Part shown: piece by piece, positions 7,443 to 14,619 of the stretch
Position numbering within the stretch: the first letter of the stretch is position 1
Layout of the letters: the number at the start of each line of letters is the position of its first letter
Assembly: GCA_900555165.1 (NCBI GenBank)
Contig: USKE01000013.1
Coordinates: 1-15,701 of the forward strand
Source: an uncultured Porphyromonadaceae bacterium
GTDB taxonomy: Bacteria; Bacteroidota; Bacteroidia; Bacteroidales; Muribaculaceae
Length of the DNA stretch: 15,701 nt
Direction of reading: 5' to 3'
Notes under the pieces: model-generated
Told to the model about the DNA's origin: nothing
Databases searched by the model: none
The model's input: the letters and a program-made list of their open reading frames with translations, nothing else
Made by a program: the position numbers and the translations under genes

Positions 7443-8585
7443 TTACGCCCGAACACGGGCGGCGGGGGTAGAAAAGCCGCGGCGGCGGTGCAGGCGGTTC
7501 TCGAAATACTGCCACTGGTCCTGAACCTTTGCGTTGTCGGCCAGTTCGGGATTTGACTCGGCGTGCTTGAACCCGTGCTTGTTGTAGTAGGGGATGAGAT
7601 CGGCGAACAGCAGAGCGTTCACACCCTTGTTCTGGTATTCGGGCTTGACGGCGATGAGCAGCAGGTCTACGGCGTCTGATTTGCCGCGCAGGGCCTTGAG
7701 CAGATGCACCCACCCGAAGGGGAAGAGGCGCCCGCGGCTTTTCTGCAACGCTTTCGAGAACGACTGTATGGAGATGCCCACGGCCACAAGCTTGTCTTCG
7801 GCATCGACAACGAGGGTCACCAGGTCGAGGTTGAGTATGCCCAGATACATGTCGATGTAATACTGTATCTGGCGCGGGGTCAGGGGGCAGTAGCCGTAGA
7901 GCTTGTCGTATGCCTCGTTGATTAGCTCGAAGAGCGCCACACCATATTCCTCCTTTATCTTTTTCCGCGAGGTGTATTTCTTGATTCGCAGGTTGTTGCG
8001 TTTTTGCACGAGTTCGGCTATGCGGCGGTGTTTCTCGGGGATGGCGTCAGGAACCGTTACATAGAACTCCACCCATTCGGCCTCTTTCTCGAAACCCATG
8101 CGGCGCATGTGGTCGGGATAGTAGGGGTAATTGTAGATGGTGGCCATTGTGCCGGTCTCCTCGTACCCTTCGGTGAGCATCCCTTCGTGGTCCATGTCGG
8201 TGAACCCGAGGGGCCCGACAATCGAGGTCATCCCTTTCGCGCGGCCCCAGTCGCCGGCGGCCTTGAAGAGTGCGTCGACAACCTCGGCGTCATCTATGAA
8301 GTCGACGAACCCGAACCGCATAGACTGCCCCCCGGTGCGTTCGTTTTCTACTGAGTTAATGATGCCTGTGATGCGTCCCACCGGCTCGCCGTCGCGGTAG
8401 GCCATGAACGACTGCGCCTCGCAGAAGTCGAATGCCGGATTGACAGAGGGTGTGAGGGTGTTCACGTCGTCCATCACCAGAGGGGGCACGAAGTAGGGGT
8501 TGTCCTTATACAGGTCTATGCCGAACTTTACGAATTTTGAGAGCTCTTTCTTAGTGGGATTTACGGGTCTTATTTCAACAGCCAT
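7443..8585 (-). CDS. GNAT superfamily N-acetyltransferase-like protein
   Basis: A 380-residue cytosolic protein of a conserved Bacteroidetes type with a GNAT fold in its C-terminal half. The acetyl-CoA pyrophosphate-binding loop is visible as PEYQNKGVNALLF (Q-x-x-G-x pattern, about residues 310-322), preceded by the beta strand VDLLLIAVKP. The N-terminal half contains AYRDGEPVGRITGIIN, which resembles the beta2-beta3 hairpin of another GNAT copy, so the protein may carry two GNAT-like domains. The substrate is unknown; small-molecule or protein acetylation are both possible. The ATG at 8585 is chosen because MAVEIRPVNP is a normal GNAT N terminus. It is 15 bp upstream of rnhB. Confidence 0.85.
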   Translation of the reverse strand: MAVEIRPVNPTKKELSKFVKFGIDLYKDNPYFVPPLVMDDVNTLTPSVNPAFDFCEAQSFMAYRDGEPVGRITGIINSVENERTGGQSMRFGFVDFIDDAEVVDALFKAAGDWGRAKGMTSIVGPLGFTDMDHEGMLTEGYEETGTMATIYNYPYYPDHMRRMGFEKEAEWVEFYVTVPDAIPEKHRRIAELVQKRNNLRIKKYTSRKKIKEEYGVALFELINEAYDKLYGYCPLTPRQIQYYIDMYLGILNLDLVTLVVDAEDKLVAVGISIQSFSKALQKSRGRLFPFGWVHLLKALRGKSDAVDLLLIAVKPEYQNKGVNALLFADLIPYYNKHGFKHAESNPELADNAKVQDQWQYFENRLHRRRGFSTPAARVRA

Positions 8586-8592
8586 GGGGCGG

Positions 8593-9387
8593 TCAGTGGA
8601 TGATTGTTGTACTTAATGATCGGTTTATCGGTTTGTAGGTGCCTGTCAGAGGGCGGGCTGTTTCCAGCAGAACCAGCCCAGGATGGCTATCATCACCAGC
8701 AGGAAGGCGATGGCCACCACGTAGAGGCGTTTGTCGGTCTGTCCCTGCAGGGCGCTGCGCAGCTCGAACGAGTCGCGGTAACGCTTGTCGGCTCTGGGGA
8801 CCCGGCACCTGCGCGCCACGGCGCAGGCGCGGGTTAGTGTCGCCGGTGGCGTCAAGCACCTCCTCAAGCACCTTGCCGTAGTCGCGCAGATCGTCGGCCG
8901 CGGCAGCCGGGCTGAGCTGGCTGTGCTGGTCGAACCCTACGTCGATGATCTTCAGGTTGCCGATGTTCTCGGTGAAGATTATGGTTTCGGGCCTGATGGG
9001 GTGGTGCACGATATGGTTCTTCTGTATGTAGGCTATGGCGTCGAGCAGACCGTATATGACCTTTTCCTGGACTTCGGGCGTGACTTCGCCCTTGTCAATC
9101 ATCTTGCGCAGCGACGTGCCGTAGACATCATCGGTGATGATGCACATGCCGAGTCCGGGCACCTCCTCGAAATCGTTGATCATCACGATGTTGGGGTGGC
9201 ACAGGTTGTAGCGCACGTCAAATTCGCGCTCCATCATGGCACGGTATTCGGGGTTGTCGCGGAACTCGGGCCTGAGGGTCTTGAGCATGACCCATTTGCC
9301 GTGTTTTTTTGCGGTATAGACTTCGTAGAACTCTTCGTCCCATTCGGGCAGATGCTCAAGTTCGGTCCATTTTTCGGTCTGTGACAT
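8593..9387 (-). CDS. Tail-anchored protein-kinase-fold protein with degraded catalytic loop (frameshifted 3' end)
   Basis: The first 190 residues follow the protein-kinase fold. Lys36 in WVMLKTL stands for the VAIK lysine, Glu53 or Glu55 for the helix-C glutamate, and IIDVGF (Asp149) for DFG. The catalytic loop HRDLKPEN reads HHPIRPET, so the catalytic Asp is Pro130 and the Asn is Thr. No glycine-rich loop is seen. This looks like a pseudokinase. After NPRLRR (190) the ORF becomes Arg/Pro/Gln-rich nonsense. In the next frame VARRCRVPRADKRYRDSFEL continues the kinase C-lobe, and a C-terminal membrane helix (YVVAIAFLLVMIAILGWFCW) ends at a stop at 8646. An extra base near 8810-8830 would explain this; the intact product would be about 246 residues with the kinase lobe in the cytosol. 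Confidence 0.78.
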   Translation of the reverse strand: MSQTEKWTELEHLPEWDEEFYEVYTAKKHGKWVMLKTLRPEFRDNPEYRAMMEREFDVRYNLCHPNIVMINDFEEVPGLGMCIITDDVYGTSLRKMIDKGEVTPEVQEKVIYGLLDAIAYIQKNHIVHHPIRPETIIFTENIGNLKIIDVGFDQHSQLSPAAAADDLRDYGKVLEEVLDATGDTNPRLRRGAQVPGPQSRQALPRLVRAAQRPAGTDRQTPLRGGHRLPAGDDSHPGLVLLETARPLTGTYKPINRSLSTTIIH

Positions 9388-9408
9388 TGGCGGTGGCCGG
9401 TTACAGGG

Positions 9409-10062
9409 TTACTGGTTGTTGTTGTGCGCGCGTTCGGGCGCGTTGTCGAAGTAGAGTATGTGCTGGCGGTCGTTGCCGGGGAAGGTGAACTTCACCGCTA
9501 TGACATCGCCCACGGTGGTCTTGCCGATAATCTTGTCTACTCCGAACACGTTGCGCAGCATATAGTCGATATCACTGCTGTCGTTGATGATGAAGGGTGA
9601 TTCGGCCGATGTGCCGCGGCCGCTCTCGAGAATCACGCTTGAAAGCATCTCGCAGCGGTTGCCCAGTTTCAGGGCTTTCATGGTGTCGACTTTGCCGTCG
9701 GCCTTGAGTTTCTCGGCGGCGGCCAGCGCGTAGAGGTTGAGTTCGAGCGAGACGGGGTCGTCCACCAGGGCGGTTTCGGCTTTCGACAGCGCGGCGGCAT
9801 AGTCGCCTGTGGCGTATGTGCGCTCGATGTCTGAGTAGTCTTCGGCGGGATTGTAGCCGGGGGTATATGTGAAACCGTAATAAACGGTCGACATCTGGTC
9901 GGTCGAGAGGGTATGGTCGCCGTCGACAAAGCGCTGCATCAGCTCTTTGTATTTAGCCGGGTTCATCGTCACATCTACTTTGACGGCGTTGAGGTCGACA
10001 GCGGCGTTGGCGCCGAAGATGGCGCAGAGGGCTGTCATGAGCGATAAAACTGTTTTTTTCAA
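9409..10062 (-). CDS. DUF4919 family secreted protein
   Basis: A 217-residue protein with a Sec signal peptide (MKKTVLSLMTALCAIFGANA, cleavage about residue 20). The mature part matches the DUF4919 pattern as I remember it: NPAKYKELMQRFVDGDHTL, then YYGFTYTPGYNP, a TPR-like helical middle (GDYAAALSKAETALVDDP), and a C-terminal beta region ending LYFDNAPE. No enzymatic motif is seen, and the function of the family is unknown to me. The gene lies 35 bp after the alkaline phosphatase stop and 21 bp before the kinase-like gene, so it is probably co-transcribed with both. Confidence 0.85.
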   Translation of the reverse strand: MKKTVLSLMTALCAIFGANAAVDLNAVKVDVTMNPAKYKELMQRFVDGDHTLSTDQMSTVYYGFTYTPGYNPAEDYSDIERTYATGDYAAALSKAETALVDDPVSLELNLYALAAAEKLKADGKVDTMKALKLGNRCEMLSSVILESGRGTSAESPFIINDSSDIDYMLRNVFGVDKIIGKTTVGDVIAVKFTFPGNDRQHILYFDNAPERAHNNNQ

Positions 10063-10097
10063 GACTTGTATGGTTTTAATGGTTAGAGGGAATCATG

Positions 10098-11498
10098 TCA
10101 TTGAAGGGGATAGCCGACTGTCTCCATGATGGCACGGGGGATGTCGGTGTTGTCGACCAGACGTGACAGTTTTTCCGAGCCGTTTCCGATGGCGAATACC
10201 GGCACCGCCGCGCCGGTATGTTTCTCGGAGTGCCAGGCCACGCCGGCCTTGTCGTTCACCAGTGTGTAGACGCTCTTGGCAAAGGCGTTGAAACTGGCGT
10301 AGAGGGTCTCCTGGTCGGGCACGCTGTCATGGCTCACGAAAATCCGCGAGAACTCGTCGCGGAGGGCGTCGGTTTCGGCGTCGGTGAGCTGTACGGTGCT
10401 CCAGAGGCCCAGGTTGCGGGTAAGATATTCTTTCATCTCCTCCCACTTATAAACCTTGCCTGACCGCAGTAAGTTCATGCAGTAATCTGAAAAGGCCTCT
10501 TTCGACACGCGCTGACCGGCGAGCGCTCCGATGTTGGTGGCATAGCCGGTGGTGTTGTTGCCCACCGACATACCACCCGTATCGTGGTCGGCGGTGACTA
10601 CTATCAGGGTCTCGTCGGGATGGCTGTTGTAGAAGTCAAGCATCAGCCGGATGGTCTTGTCGAAATTCAGGGTCTCGACTATGGCGGTGGCGCCGTCGTT
10701 GGCATGGCATGCATGGTCTATGTTGCCCCCTTCGACCATCATGAAGAAACGGTCGGGGGTCACGCGGCTCAGGTGCGTGATGCAGGCGCGGGTGAGGCTG
10801 GGCAGGTCGAGGGCGCCCGGTATGGAGTCGAGGGTGTAGCCCACGTTCCAGTTGCGCTCGGTGAAGGGGCTGAGCACAAGCACGCGCTCTTCGGTGCCGG
10901 TAATTGAGTCGAGGCCGTGCACAATCTTCATGTTGTTGGCGGCGAACTCGTCGAGCAGACCGGTGGGGCGCCCCTCCTTGTCGGTGATGGCGCGCAGACC
11001 CGCGCCGGCGGCGAACTGATAGCCCGATTCGGCAAGCTCACGCCCTATCTCGCGGTAGAGGTGGCGGTTGGGCTGGTGGGCGTAGAATGCCGCGGGAGTG
11101 GCGTCGTCAATGGCCACGGATGTCACCAGGCCTATGCCGAAACCTTTTTTGAACAGTATCTCGGCCATTGAGGTGACCGACACTGTGTCGGGGTTCATGC
11201 CCAGCATGTCGTTCTTGGTCTTGTAACCCGCGGCCAGGGCGGTGCCTGCCGCCGACGAGTTCGTTACGTTTGACGAGGCCGAATGTGTTGTCGAGAGCGA
11301 GGCCACGGGCATCGACATCATGGCCATGCGCGTGGTGTCGCCCAGTACCTCGCGGGCATAGAGCGAGGCGTTGATTACCGCCGTCGGCCCCATGCCGTCG
11401 CCGATGCAGTAGAATATATATTTAGGTGCCGTGGCGGCGCCTGCGAGGGCGGCCGATGCCAGTGCGGCTGTGATGATGGTTGATTTGAGTATGTTCAT
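10098..11498 (-). CDS. Periplasmic alkaline phosphatase (PhoA family)
   Basis: A 466-residue secreted phosphomonoesterase with a signal peptide (cleavage near residue 21). The metal and catalytic residues of the PhoA family are readable: Asp34 in CIGDGMG, nucleophile Ser81 in VTNSSAAGTA, Asp132/Thr134 in DDATPAAF, Glu256 in MMVEGG, Asp261 and His265 in IDHACHAND, Asp304/His305 in TADHDTGGM, and His427 in KHTGAAVPV. His262 stands where E. coli PhoA has Lys328, as in mammalian enzymes. The residue before the nucleophile is Asn80 instead of the usual Asp. The enzyme would release phosphate from periplasmic monoesters. Its ATG overlaps the stop of the TRIC/GH3 ORF (ATGA, 11495-11498), suggesting coupling with the GH3 end. 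No Pho-box-like site was recognised. Confidence 0.95.
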   Translation of the reverse strand: MNILKSTIITAALASAALAGAATAPKYIFYCIGDGMGPTAVINASLYAREVLGDTTRMAMMSMPVASLSTTHSASSNVTNSSAAGTALAAGYKTKNDMLGMNPDTVSVTSMAEILFKKGFGIGLVTSVAIDDATPAAFYAHQPNRHLYREIGRELAESGYQFAAGAGLRAITDKEGRPTGLLDEFAANNMKIVHGLDSITGTEERVLVLSPFTERNWNVGYTLDSIPGALDLPSLTRACITHLSRVTPDRFFMMVEGGNIDHACHANDGATAIVETLNFDKTIRLMLDFYNSHPDETLIVVTADHDTGGMSVGNNTTGYATNIGALAGQRVSKEAFSDYCMNLLRSGKVYKWEEMKEYLTRNLGLWSTVQLTDAETDALRDEFSRIFVSHDSVPDQETLYASFNAFAKSVYTLVNDKAGVAWHSEKHTGAAVPVFAIGNGSEKLSRLVDNTDIPRAIMETVGYPLQ

Positions 11499-12589
11499 GA
11501 TCCGGATTTATGGTCGGTAACGTTTTGTGAGCGGCTGGCGGTATTTAGTGCGAGCATCGGGTCGATGAACGACCGGTCGTTGCTCAGGCGCGGCACCTTG
11601 CGCTGGCCGCCGAGCTTGCCGGTCGAGGCCAGCCAGCGGTCGAACAGCCCGGGAACGGCCTCGGTGATTTCGAGGCGGCTCAGGAAGATGTCGCCCGAGC
11701 GCTTGGCCTGGTAGTCTGAGTTCTCGGCCTGCAGTGCCCGGTCGAGGATGTCGGCGAACTGCTGCATGTCGGCAGGGCGACGCCCGAACTCCACAAGCCA
11801 CTGGTGACGGCCGCGGGTGCGGTCGCCGGCATATACGGGTGCTACCGTATAGTTCAGCACCTCGGTGCCGGTGGCGCGGCATGCGCTGACAAGGGCGGCG
11901 TCGGTATTGTAGACCATGACCTCCTCGCCGAAGGCATTGATGAAATGGCGTGTGCGGCCGGCTATGGTTACGGTAAGCGGTTCGGTCGACTCGACACGCA
12001 CGGTGTCGCCAAGGCGGTAGCGCCACAGTCCGTTCGACGAGGTCACTACAAGCTCGTATATCTCACCCTCGCGGGCCTCCCACACGGGGATGGCCTGAGG
12101 CGTGGCCTCGGTCCATTCGCTTTCGGGAATCAGCTCGTAGTATGTTTCGGTGTTCATCAGCAGTTCCATGGCCGGGTGACCCGGGCGGTGCTGAACGCCG
12201 AAGAACCCCTCTGAGGCGTTGTAGTTCTCCCAGTAGCGCATGCGCGCCGGGTCGGTGATGCGGTCATACTGCGCGCGGTAGGGGCCGAACGCTATGCCCA
12301 GCGTATCGAATATGAACAGCATGCGGTCGTTGCTGACAAGCAGGCGCCTGAAGATTATGACGATGGCCAGCGAGATGCCGGTTACGCCGAGGTACATCCA
12401 GGTCTGCATCCAGAACACCGGGATGTCAAGCAGCAGGTCGCGCAACGTACCGCCGCCGATGGCCGTGACGAGTCCCACGACGTATGCGCCGAACCAGTCG
12501 AACGATTTATAGGCGGCCAAGCGTATGCCCGATATGGCGAAGGCGAAGGTGCCTATGACTTCTATTATGAAAAGAAAGGTTTCCTCCAT
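11495..12589 (-). CDS. Chimeric ORF: N-terminal half of a TRIC/UPF0126 membrane protein joined to C-terminal half of a GH3 family protein
   Basis: Residues 1-100 match the first half of the TRIC/UPF0126 (YicG-type) family: three membrane segments, the AIGGGTLRDLLL motif, and the start of the second repeat (MLFIFDTLGIA). From residue 101 the sequence is GH3 family: FGPYRAQYDR, motif II YNASEGFFGVQ, motif III LWRYRLGDTV, HFINAFGEEVMVYN, and a C terminus GGQRKVPRLSNDR. GH3 proteins form acyl-adenylates and conjugate acids to amines; the N-terminal part with the first nucleotide-binding motif is missing. A normal TRIC protein is about 200 residues and a bacterial GH3 about 500. The join is in frame at about 12285-12302. 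A roughly 1-kb deletion or a misassembly would produce this. Neither half is likely to keep its usual function. Confidence 0.85.
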   Translation of the reverse strand: MEETFLFIIEVIGTFAFAISGIRLAAYKSFDWFGAYVVGLVTAIGGGTLRDLLLDIPVFWMQTWMYLGVTGISLAIVIIFRRLLVSNDRMLFIFDTLGIAFGPYRAQYDRITDPARMRYWENYNASEGFFGVQHRPGHPAMELLMNTETYYELIPESEWTEATPQAIPVWEAREGEIYELVVTSSNGLWRYRLGDTVRVESTEPLTVTIAGRTRHFINAFGEEVMVYNTDAALVSACRATGTEVLNYTVAPVYAGDRTRGRHQWLVEFGRRPADMQQFADILDRALQAENSDYQAKRSGDIFLSRLEITEAVPGLFDRWLASTGKLGGQRKVPRLSNDRSFIDPMLALNTASRSQNVTDHKSGS

Positions 12590-12636
12590 TATCTATTGTG
12601 GGGGGATGGCCGGTGGTTGCAGAACGTCAGACCGGT

Positions 12637-13281
12637 TTACTCCTTGCTGTTGCGCTGATACCAGCGGCACCACTGTGTCACCGAGCAGTTCAGGCAGTCG
12701 GGGCGGCGTGCTTTGCAGACGTAGCGGCCGTGGAGAATGAGCCAGTGGTGGGCGCGCGGTATGTCGGCCTCGGGGATATGTCTGACCAGGGTCTTTTCGG
12801 TTTCAAGCGGAGTCTTCGAGCCGGTGGTGAGCCCGATGCGCTCGCTCACGCGGAATACATGGGTGTCGACGGCCATGGCGGCTTTTCCCCATACCACCGA
12901 GAGCATTACGTTGGCGGTCTTGCGCCCGACGCCTGGGATGCGCAGCAGGTCGTCGATATTGTCGGGAACCTCGCCGCCGAACTCCTCGACAAGCGTCCGG
13001 GCCATGCCCGAGAGCGAGCGGGCCTTGTTGTTGGGGTACGAGACCGACTTAATGTAGCCGAAAATCTCCTCGACCGGTGCGGCGGCCAGCGTCGCCGGGT
13101 CAGGATATGCCTCGAACAGCGGTGGCGTGATCATGTTCACGCGTTTGTCGGTGCACTGAGCCGACAGAATCACGGCGATTAGCAGGTGGAACGGCGAGTC
13201 GTAGCGCAGTTCGGTTTCCGGCGCGGGCATGGCGTCGGCAAAACTGCGCATCACGTTCTCGTATCGTTCCTTTATGGTCAT
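12637..13281 (-). CDS. nth: Endonuclease III (DNA glycosylase/AP lyase)
   Basis: A base-excision-repair enzyme that removes oxidised pyrimidines and cleaves at the resulting abasic site. The 214-residue length is standard. The helix-hairpin-helix LLRIPGVGRKTANVML carries the catalytic Lys121, and Asp139 lies in AVDTHVFRVSERIG. The C-terminal 4Fe-4S ligands are Cys189, Cys196, Cys199 and Cys205 (C-x6-C-x2-C-x5-C). The early motif HLLIAVILSAQCTDKRVN is also family-typical. It lies 34 bp downstream of pheS and 47 bp upstream of the TRIC/GH3 ORF. No separate promoter is seen, so expression from the pheS promoter is likely. Confidence 0.97.
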   Translation of the reverse strand: MTIKERYENVMRSFADAMPAPETELRYDSPFHLLIAVILSAQCTDKRVNMITPPLFEAYPDPATLAAAPVEEIFGYIKSVSYPNNKARSLSGMARTLVEEFGGEVPDNIDDLLRIPGVGRKTANVMLSVVWGKAAMAVDTHVFRVSERIGLTTGSKTPLETEKTLVRHIPEADIPRAHHWLILHGRYVCKARRPDCLNCSVTQWCRWYQRNSKE

Positions 13282-13315
13282 CGGCGTGGTTGCTGGTGAG
13301 GTAAGATACTCGGTG

Positions 13316-14338
13316 TCAGGCGTGGGTTGCGGTGAACTCGCGCAGGAAACGGCGGTCGTTCTCAGAGAACAGGCGCAGGTCGTTCACGCGGTATTTGAGG
13401 TTAGCGATGCGTTCCACACCCATTCCGAGGGCGAAACCGCTGTACTCTTTCGAGTCGATGCCGCAGGCGTCGAGCACGTTGGGGTCAACCATGCCGCAGC
13501 CGAGAATCTCAACCCAGCCGGTTTGCTTGCAGAAACCGCATCCCTCGCCGCCGCAGAGGTTGCACGAGATGTCCATCTCGGCCGACGGTTCGGTGAAGGG
13601 GAAGTAGCTCGGACGCAGGCGGATCTTCGTCTCGGGTCCGAACATCTCGCGGGCGAAGTAGAGCAGGGTCTGTTTCAGGTCGGCGAACGACACGTTGCGG
13701 TCGACATACAGCGCCTCGACCTGATGGAAGAAACAGTGCGCGCGTGCCGAGATGGCCTCGTTGCGGTACACGCGGCCCGGGCAGATGATGCGGATCGGGG
13801 GCTGGGCGTGCTCCATGACGCGGGTCTGCACCGACGATGTGTGGGTGCGCAACAGCACCTCGGGGTTGCGGCCGATGAAGAATGTGTCCTGCATGTCGCG
13901 GGCCGGATGGTCTTCGGCGAAGTTCAGCGACGAGAACACATGCCAGTCATCCTCGATCTCGGGGCCTTCGGCGATGTTGAATCCGAGGCGGCGGAAGATG
14001 CCCGAAATCTCCTCGCGCACCAGCGACAGCGGGTGGCGGGTGCCCAGCGGCATCGGGGCTACCGAGCGGGTGAGGTCGAGTCCGTCAAATCCTGTGTCGG
14101 CCGTCTCGGTGGCCTCCTTGAGAGCGTTGATCTTCTCGGTGGCGAGTGTCTTGAGTTCGTTGACGGCCATGCCGACGGCGCGTTTCTGGTCGGCGGGAAC
14201 CGAGCGGAAATCGTTCATCAGCGAGCTGACCACACCTTTCTTTGAGAGGTATTTTATGCGCAGGGCCTCTACCTCCTGGGGGGTGGCGGCCTCAAGAGCC
14301 TCGATTTCGGCTTTGAGTGCGTCTATTTTCTGAAGCAT
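13316..14338 (-). CDS. pheS: Phenylalanine--tRNA ligase alpha subunit
   Basis: The catalytic alpha subunit of the cytoplasmic (alpha-beta)2 enzyme that charges tRNA-Phe. I place the start at 14338 (MLQKIDALKAEIEALEA), giving 340 residues. A longer reading from 14407 would begin upstream of the transcription start predicted by the promoter and has an unconserved extension. An N-terminal coiled coil (about 1-85) binds tRNA. Class II motifs follow: motif 2 around RIICPGRVYRNEAISARAH with FFHQVEALYVD, and motif 3 at GFALGMGVERIANLKY. A Cys-rich insert, CNLCGGEGCGFC, is as found in many bacterial PheS proteins. The beta subunit gene pheT is not downstream; nth follows, so pheS and pheT are separated here, as in many Bacteroidetes. 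Confidence 0.97.
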   Translation of the reverse strand: MLQKIDALKAEIEALEAATPQEVEALRIKYLSKKGVVSSLMNDFRSVPADQKRAVGMAVNELKTLATEKINALKEATETADTGFDGLDLTRSVAPMPLGTRHPLSLVREEISGIFRRLGFNIAEGPEIEDDWHVFSSLNFAEDHPARDMQDTFFIGRNPEVLLRTHTSSVQTRVMEHAQPPIRIICPGRVYRNEAISARAHCFFHQVEALYVDRNVSFADLKQTLLYFAREMFGPETKIRLRPSYFPFTEPSAEMDISCNLCGGEGCGFCKQTGWVEILGCGMVDPNVLDACGIDSKEYSGFALGMGVERIANLKYRVNDLRLFSENDRRFLREFTATHA

Positions 14339-14377
14339 CTTCTGTGGATGTGTTTGTTTGCTGTTTGTTCTAAGCCA

Positions 14378-14408
14378 CAAAATTACTAAAAATCCACAAA
14401 CCCTCAAA
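14378..14408 (-). promoter_or_regulatory. Bacteroidetes-type promoter of pheS (TTTG-N19-TAATTTTG)
   Basis: On the minus strand TTTG (14408-14405) and TAATTTTG (14385-14378) are separated by exactly 19 bp. This matches the Bacteroidetes -33 TTTG and -7 TAnnTTTG consensus at the usual spacing. Transcription would start around 14371-14373, leaving a leader of about 34 nt before the pheS ATG at 14338. This supports the shorter pheS start. Confidence 0.8.
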
Positions 14409-14423
14409 AACTTTCTTTACGGT

Positions 14424-14520
14424 GCGGAAGTCCGCCGGCGCCCTTCGGGTGCGCCGTCTATCGGGTGTCATTTCAAGCGGTGGCGCATGGATGCACGTTC
14501 GGTGACGGGCGCCATAGACG
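14424..14520. other. Intergenic region with nested inverted repeats, possibly a structured RNA
   Basis: Two small hairpins sit side by side: GCGG/CCGC with a 4-nt loop at 14424-14435, and GGCGC/GCGCC at 14437-14455 with a CTTCGG-type loop. Next to them, CGTCTA (14455-14460) pairs with TAGACG (14515-14520), and TGGCGC (14481-14486) pairs with GCGCCA (14509-14514). The two 3' halves are contiguous, so the two stems can stack with a 20-nt bulge between them. No coding sequence is supported here and no known RNA family is recognised. The strand is undetermined. Confidence 0.45.
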
Positions 14521-14551
14521 GGAATCGCATCCTCTGCAATAGATTATTCAA

Positions 14552-14601
14552 TAGATTTGCGGTGCGTATGGTGTTGTAACCGCCTAAATTTGGTAGATTT
14601 G
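14552..14601 (+). promoter_or_regulatory. Cluster of TAnnTTTG -7-like elements upstream of the lipoprotein gene
   Basis: Three plus-strand matches to the Bacteroidetes -7 consensus lie in an AT-rich patch just before the ATG at 14620: TAGATTTG (14552-14559), TAAATTTG (14585-14592) and TAGATTTG (14594-14601). None has a TTTG at the ideal upstream distance. The best partial partner is TTG at 14574-14576, 17 bp before the last one. A 9-bp direct repeat CAATAGATT occurs at 14537 and 14549. The real promoter is probably one of these. Confidence 0.45.
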
Positions 14602-14619
14602 TGATTCAATTGCTTTGAG

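Noticed and set aside
6843..7556. 237-residue plus-strand open frame opposite rnhB
   Set aside because: It covers the antisense of all RNase HII motifs and has no family resemblance.
8785..9384. 199-residue plus-strand open frame opposite the kinase-like gene
   Set aside because: Antisense shadow; the minus strand carries the kinase-fold motifs.
13229..14245. 338-residue plus-strand open frame opposite pheS and the nth start
   Set aside because: It is antisense to clear PheS sequence; long antisense frames are expected at this GC content.
14339..14407. Upstream extension of pheS to an ATG at 14407
   Set aside because: The extension overlaps the well-matched promoter and lies upstream of the predicted transcription start; PheS similarity begins at MLQKIDALK.
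14358..14579. 73-residue plus-strand open frame in the pheS/lipoprotein gap
   Set aside because: It runs through the pheS promoter and the inverted repeats, has no recognisable motif, and is arginine-rich in the manner of chance frames.
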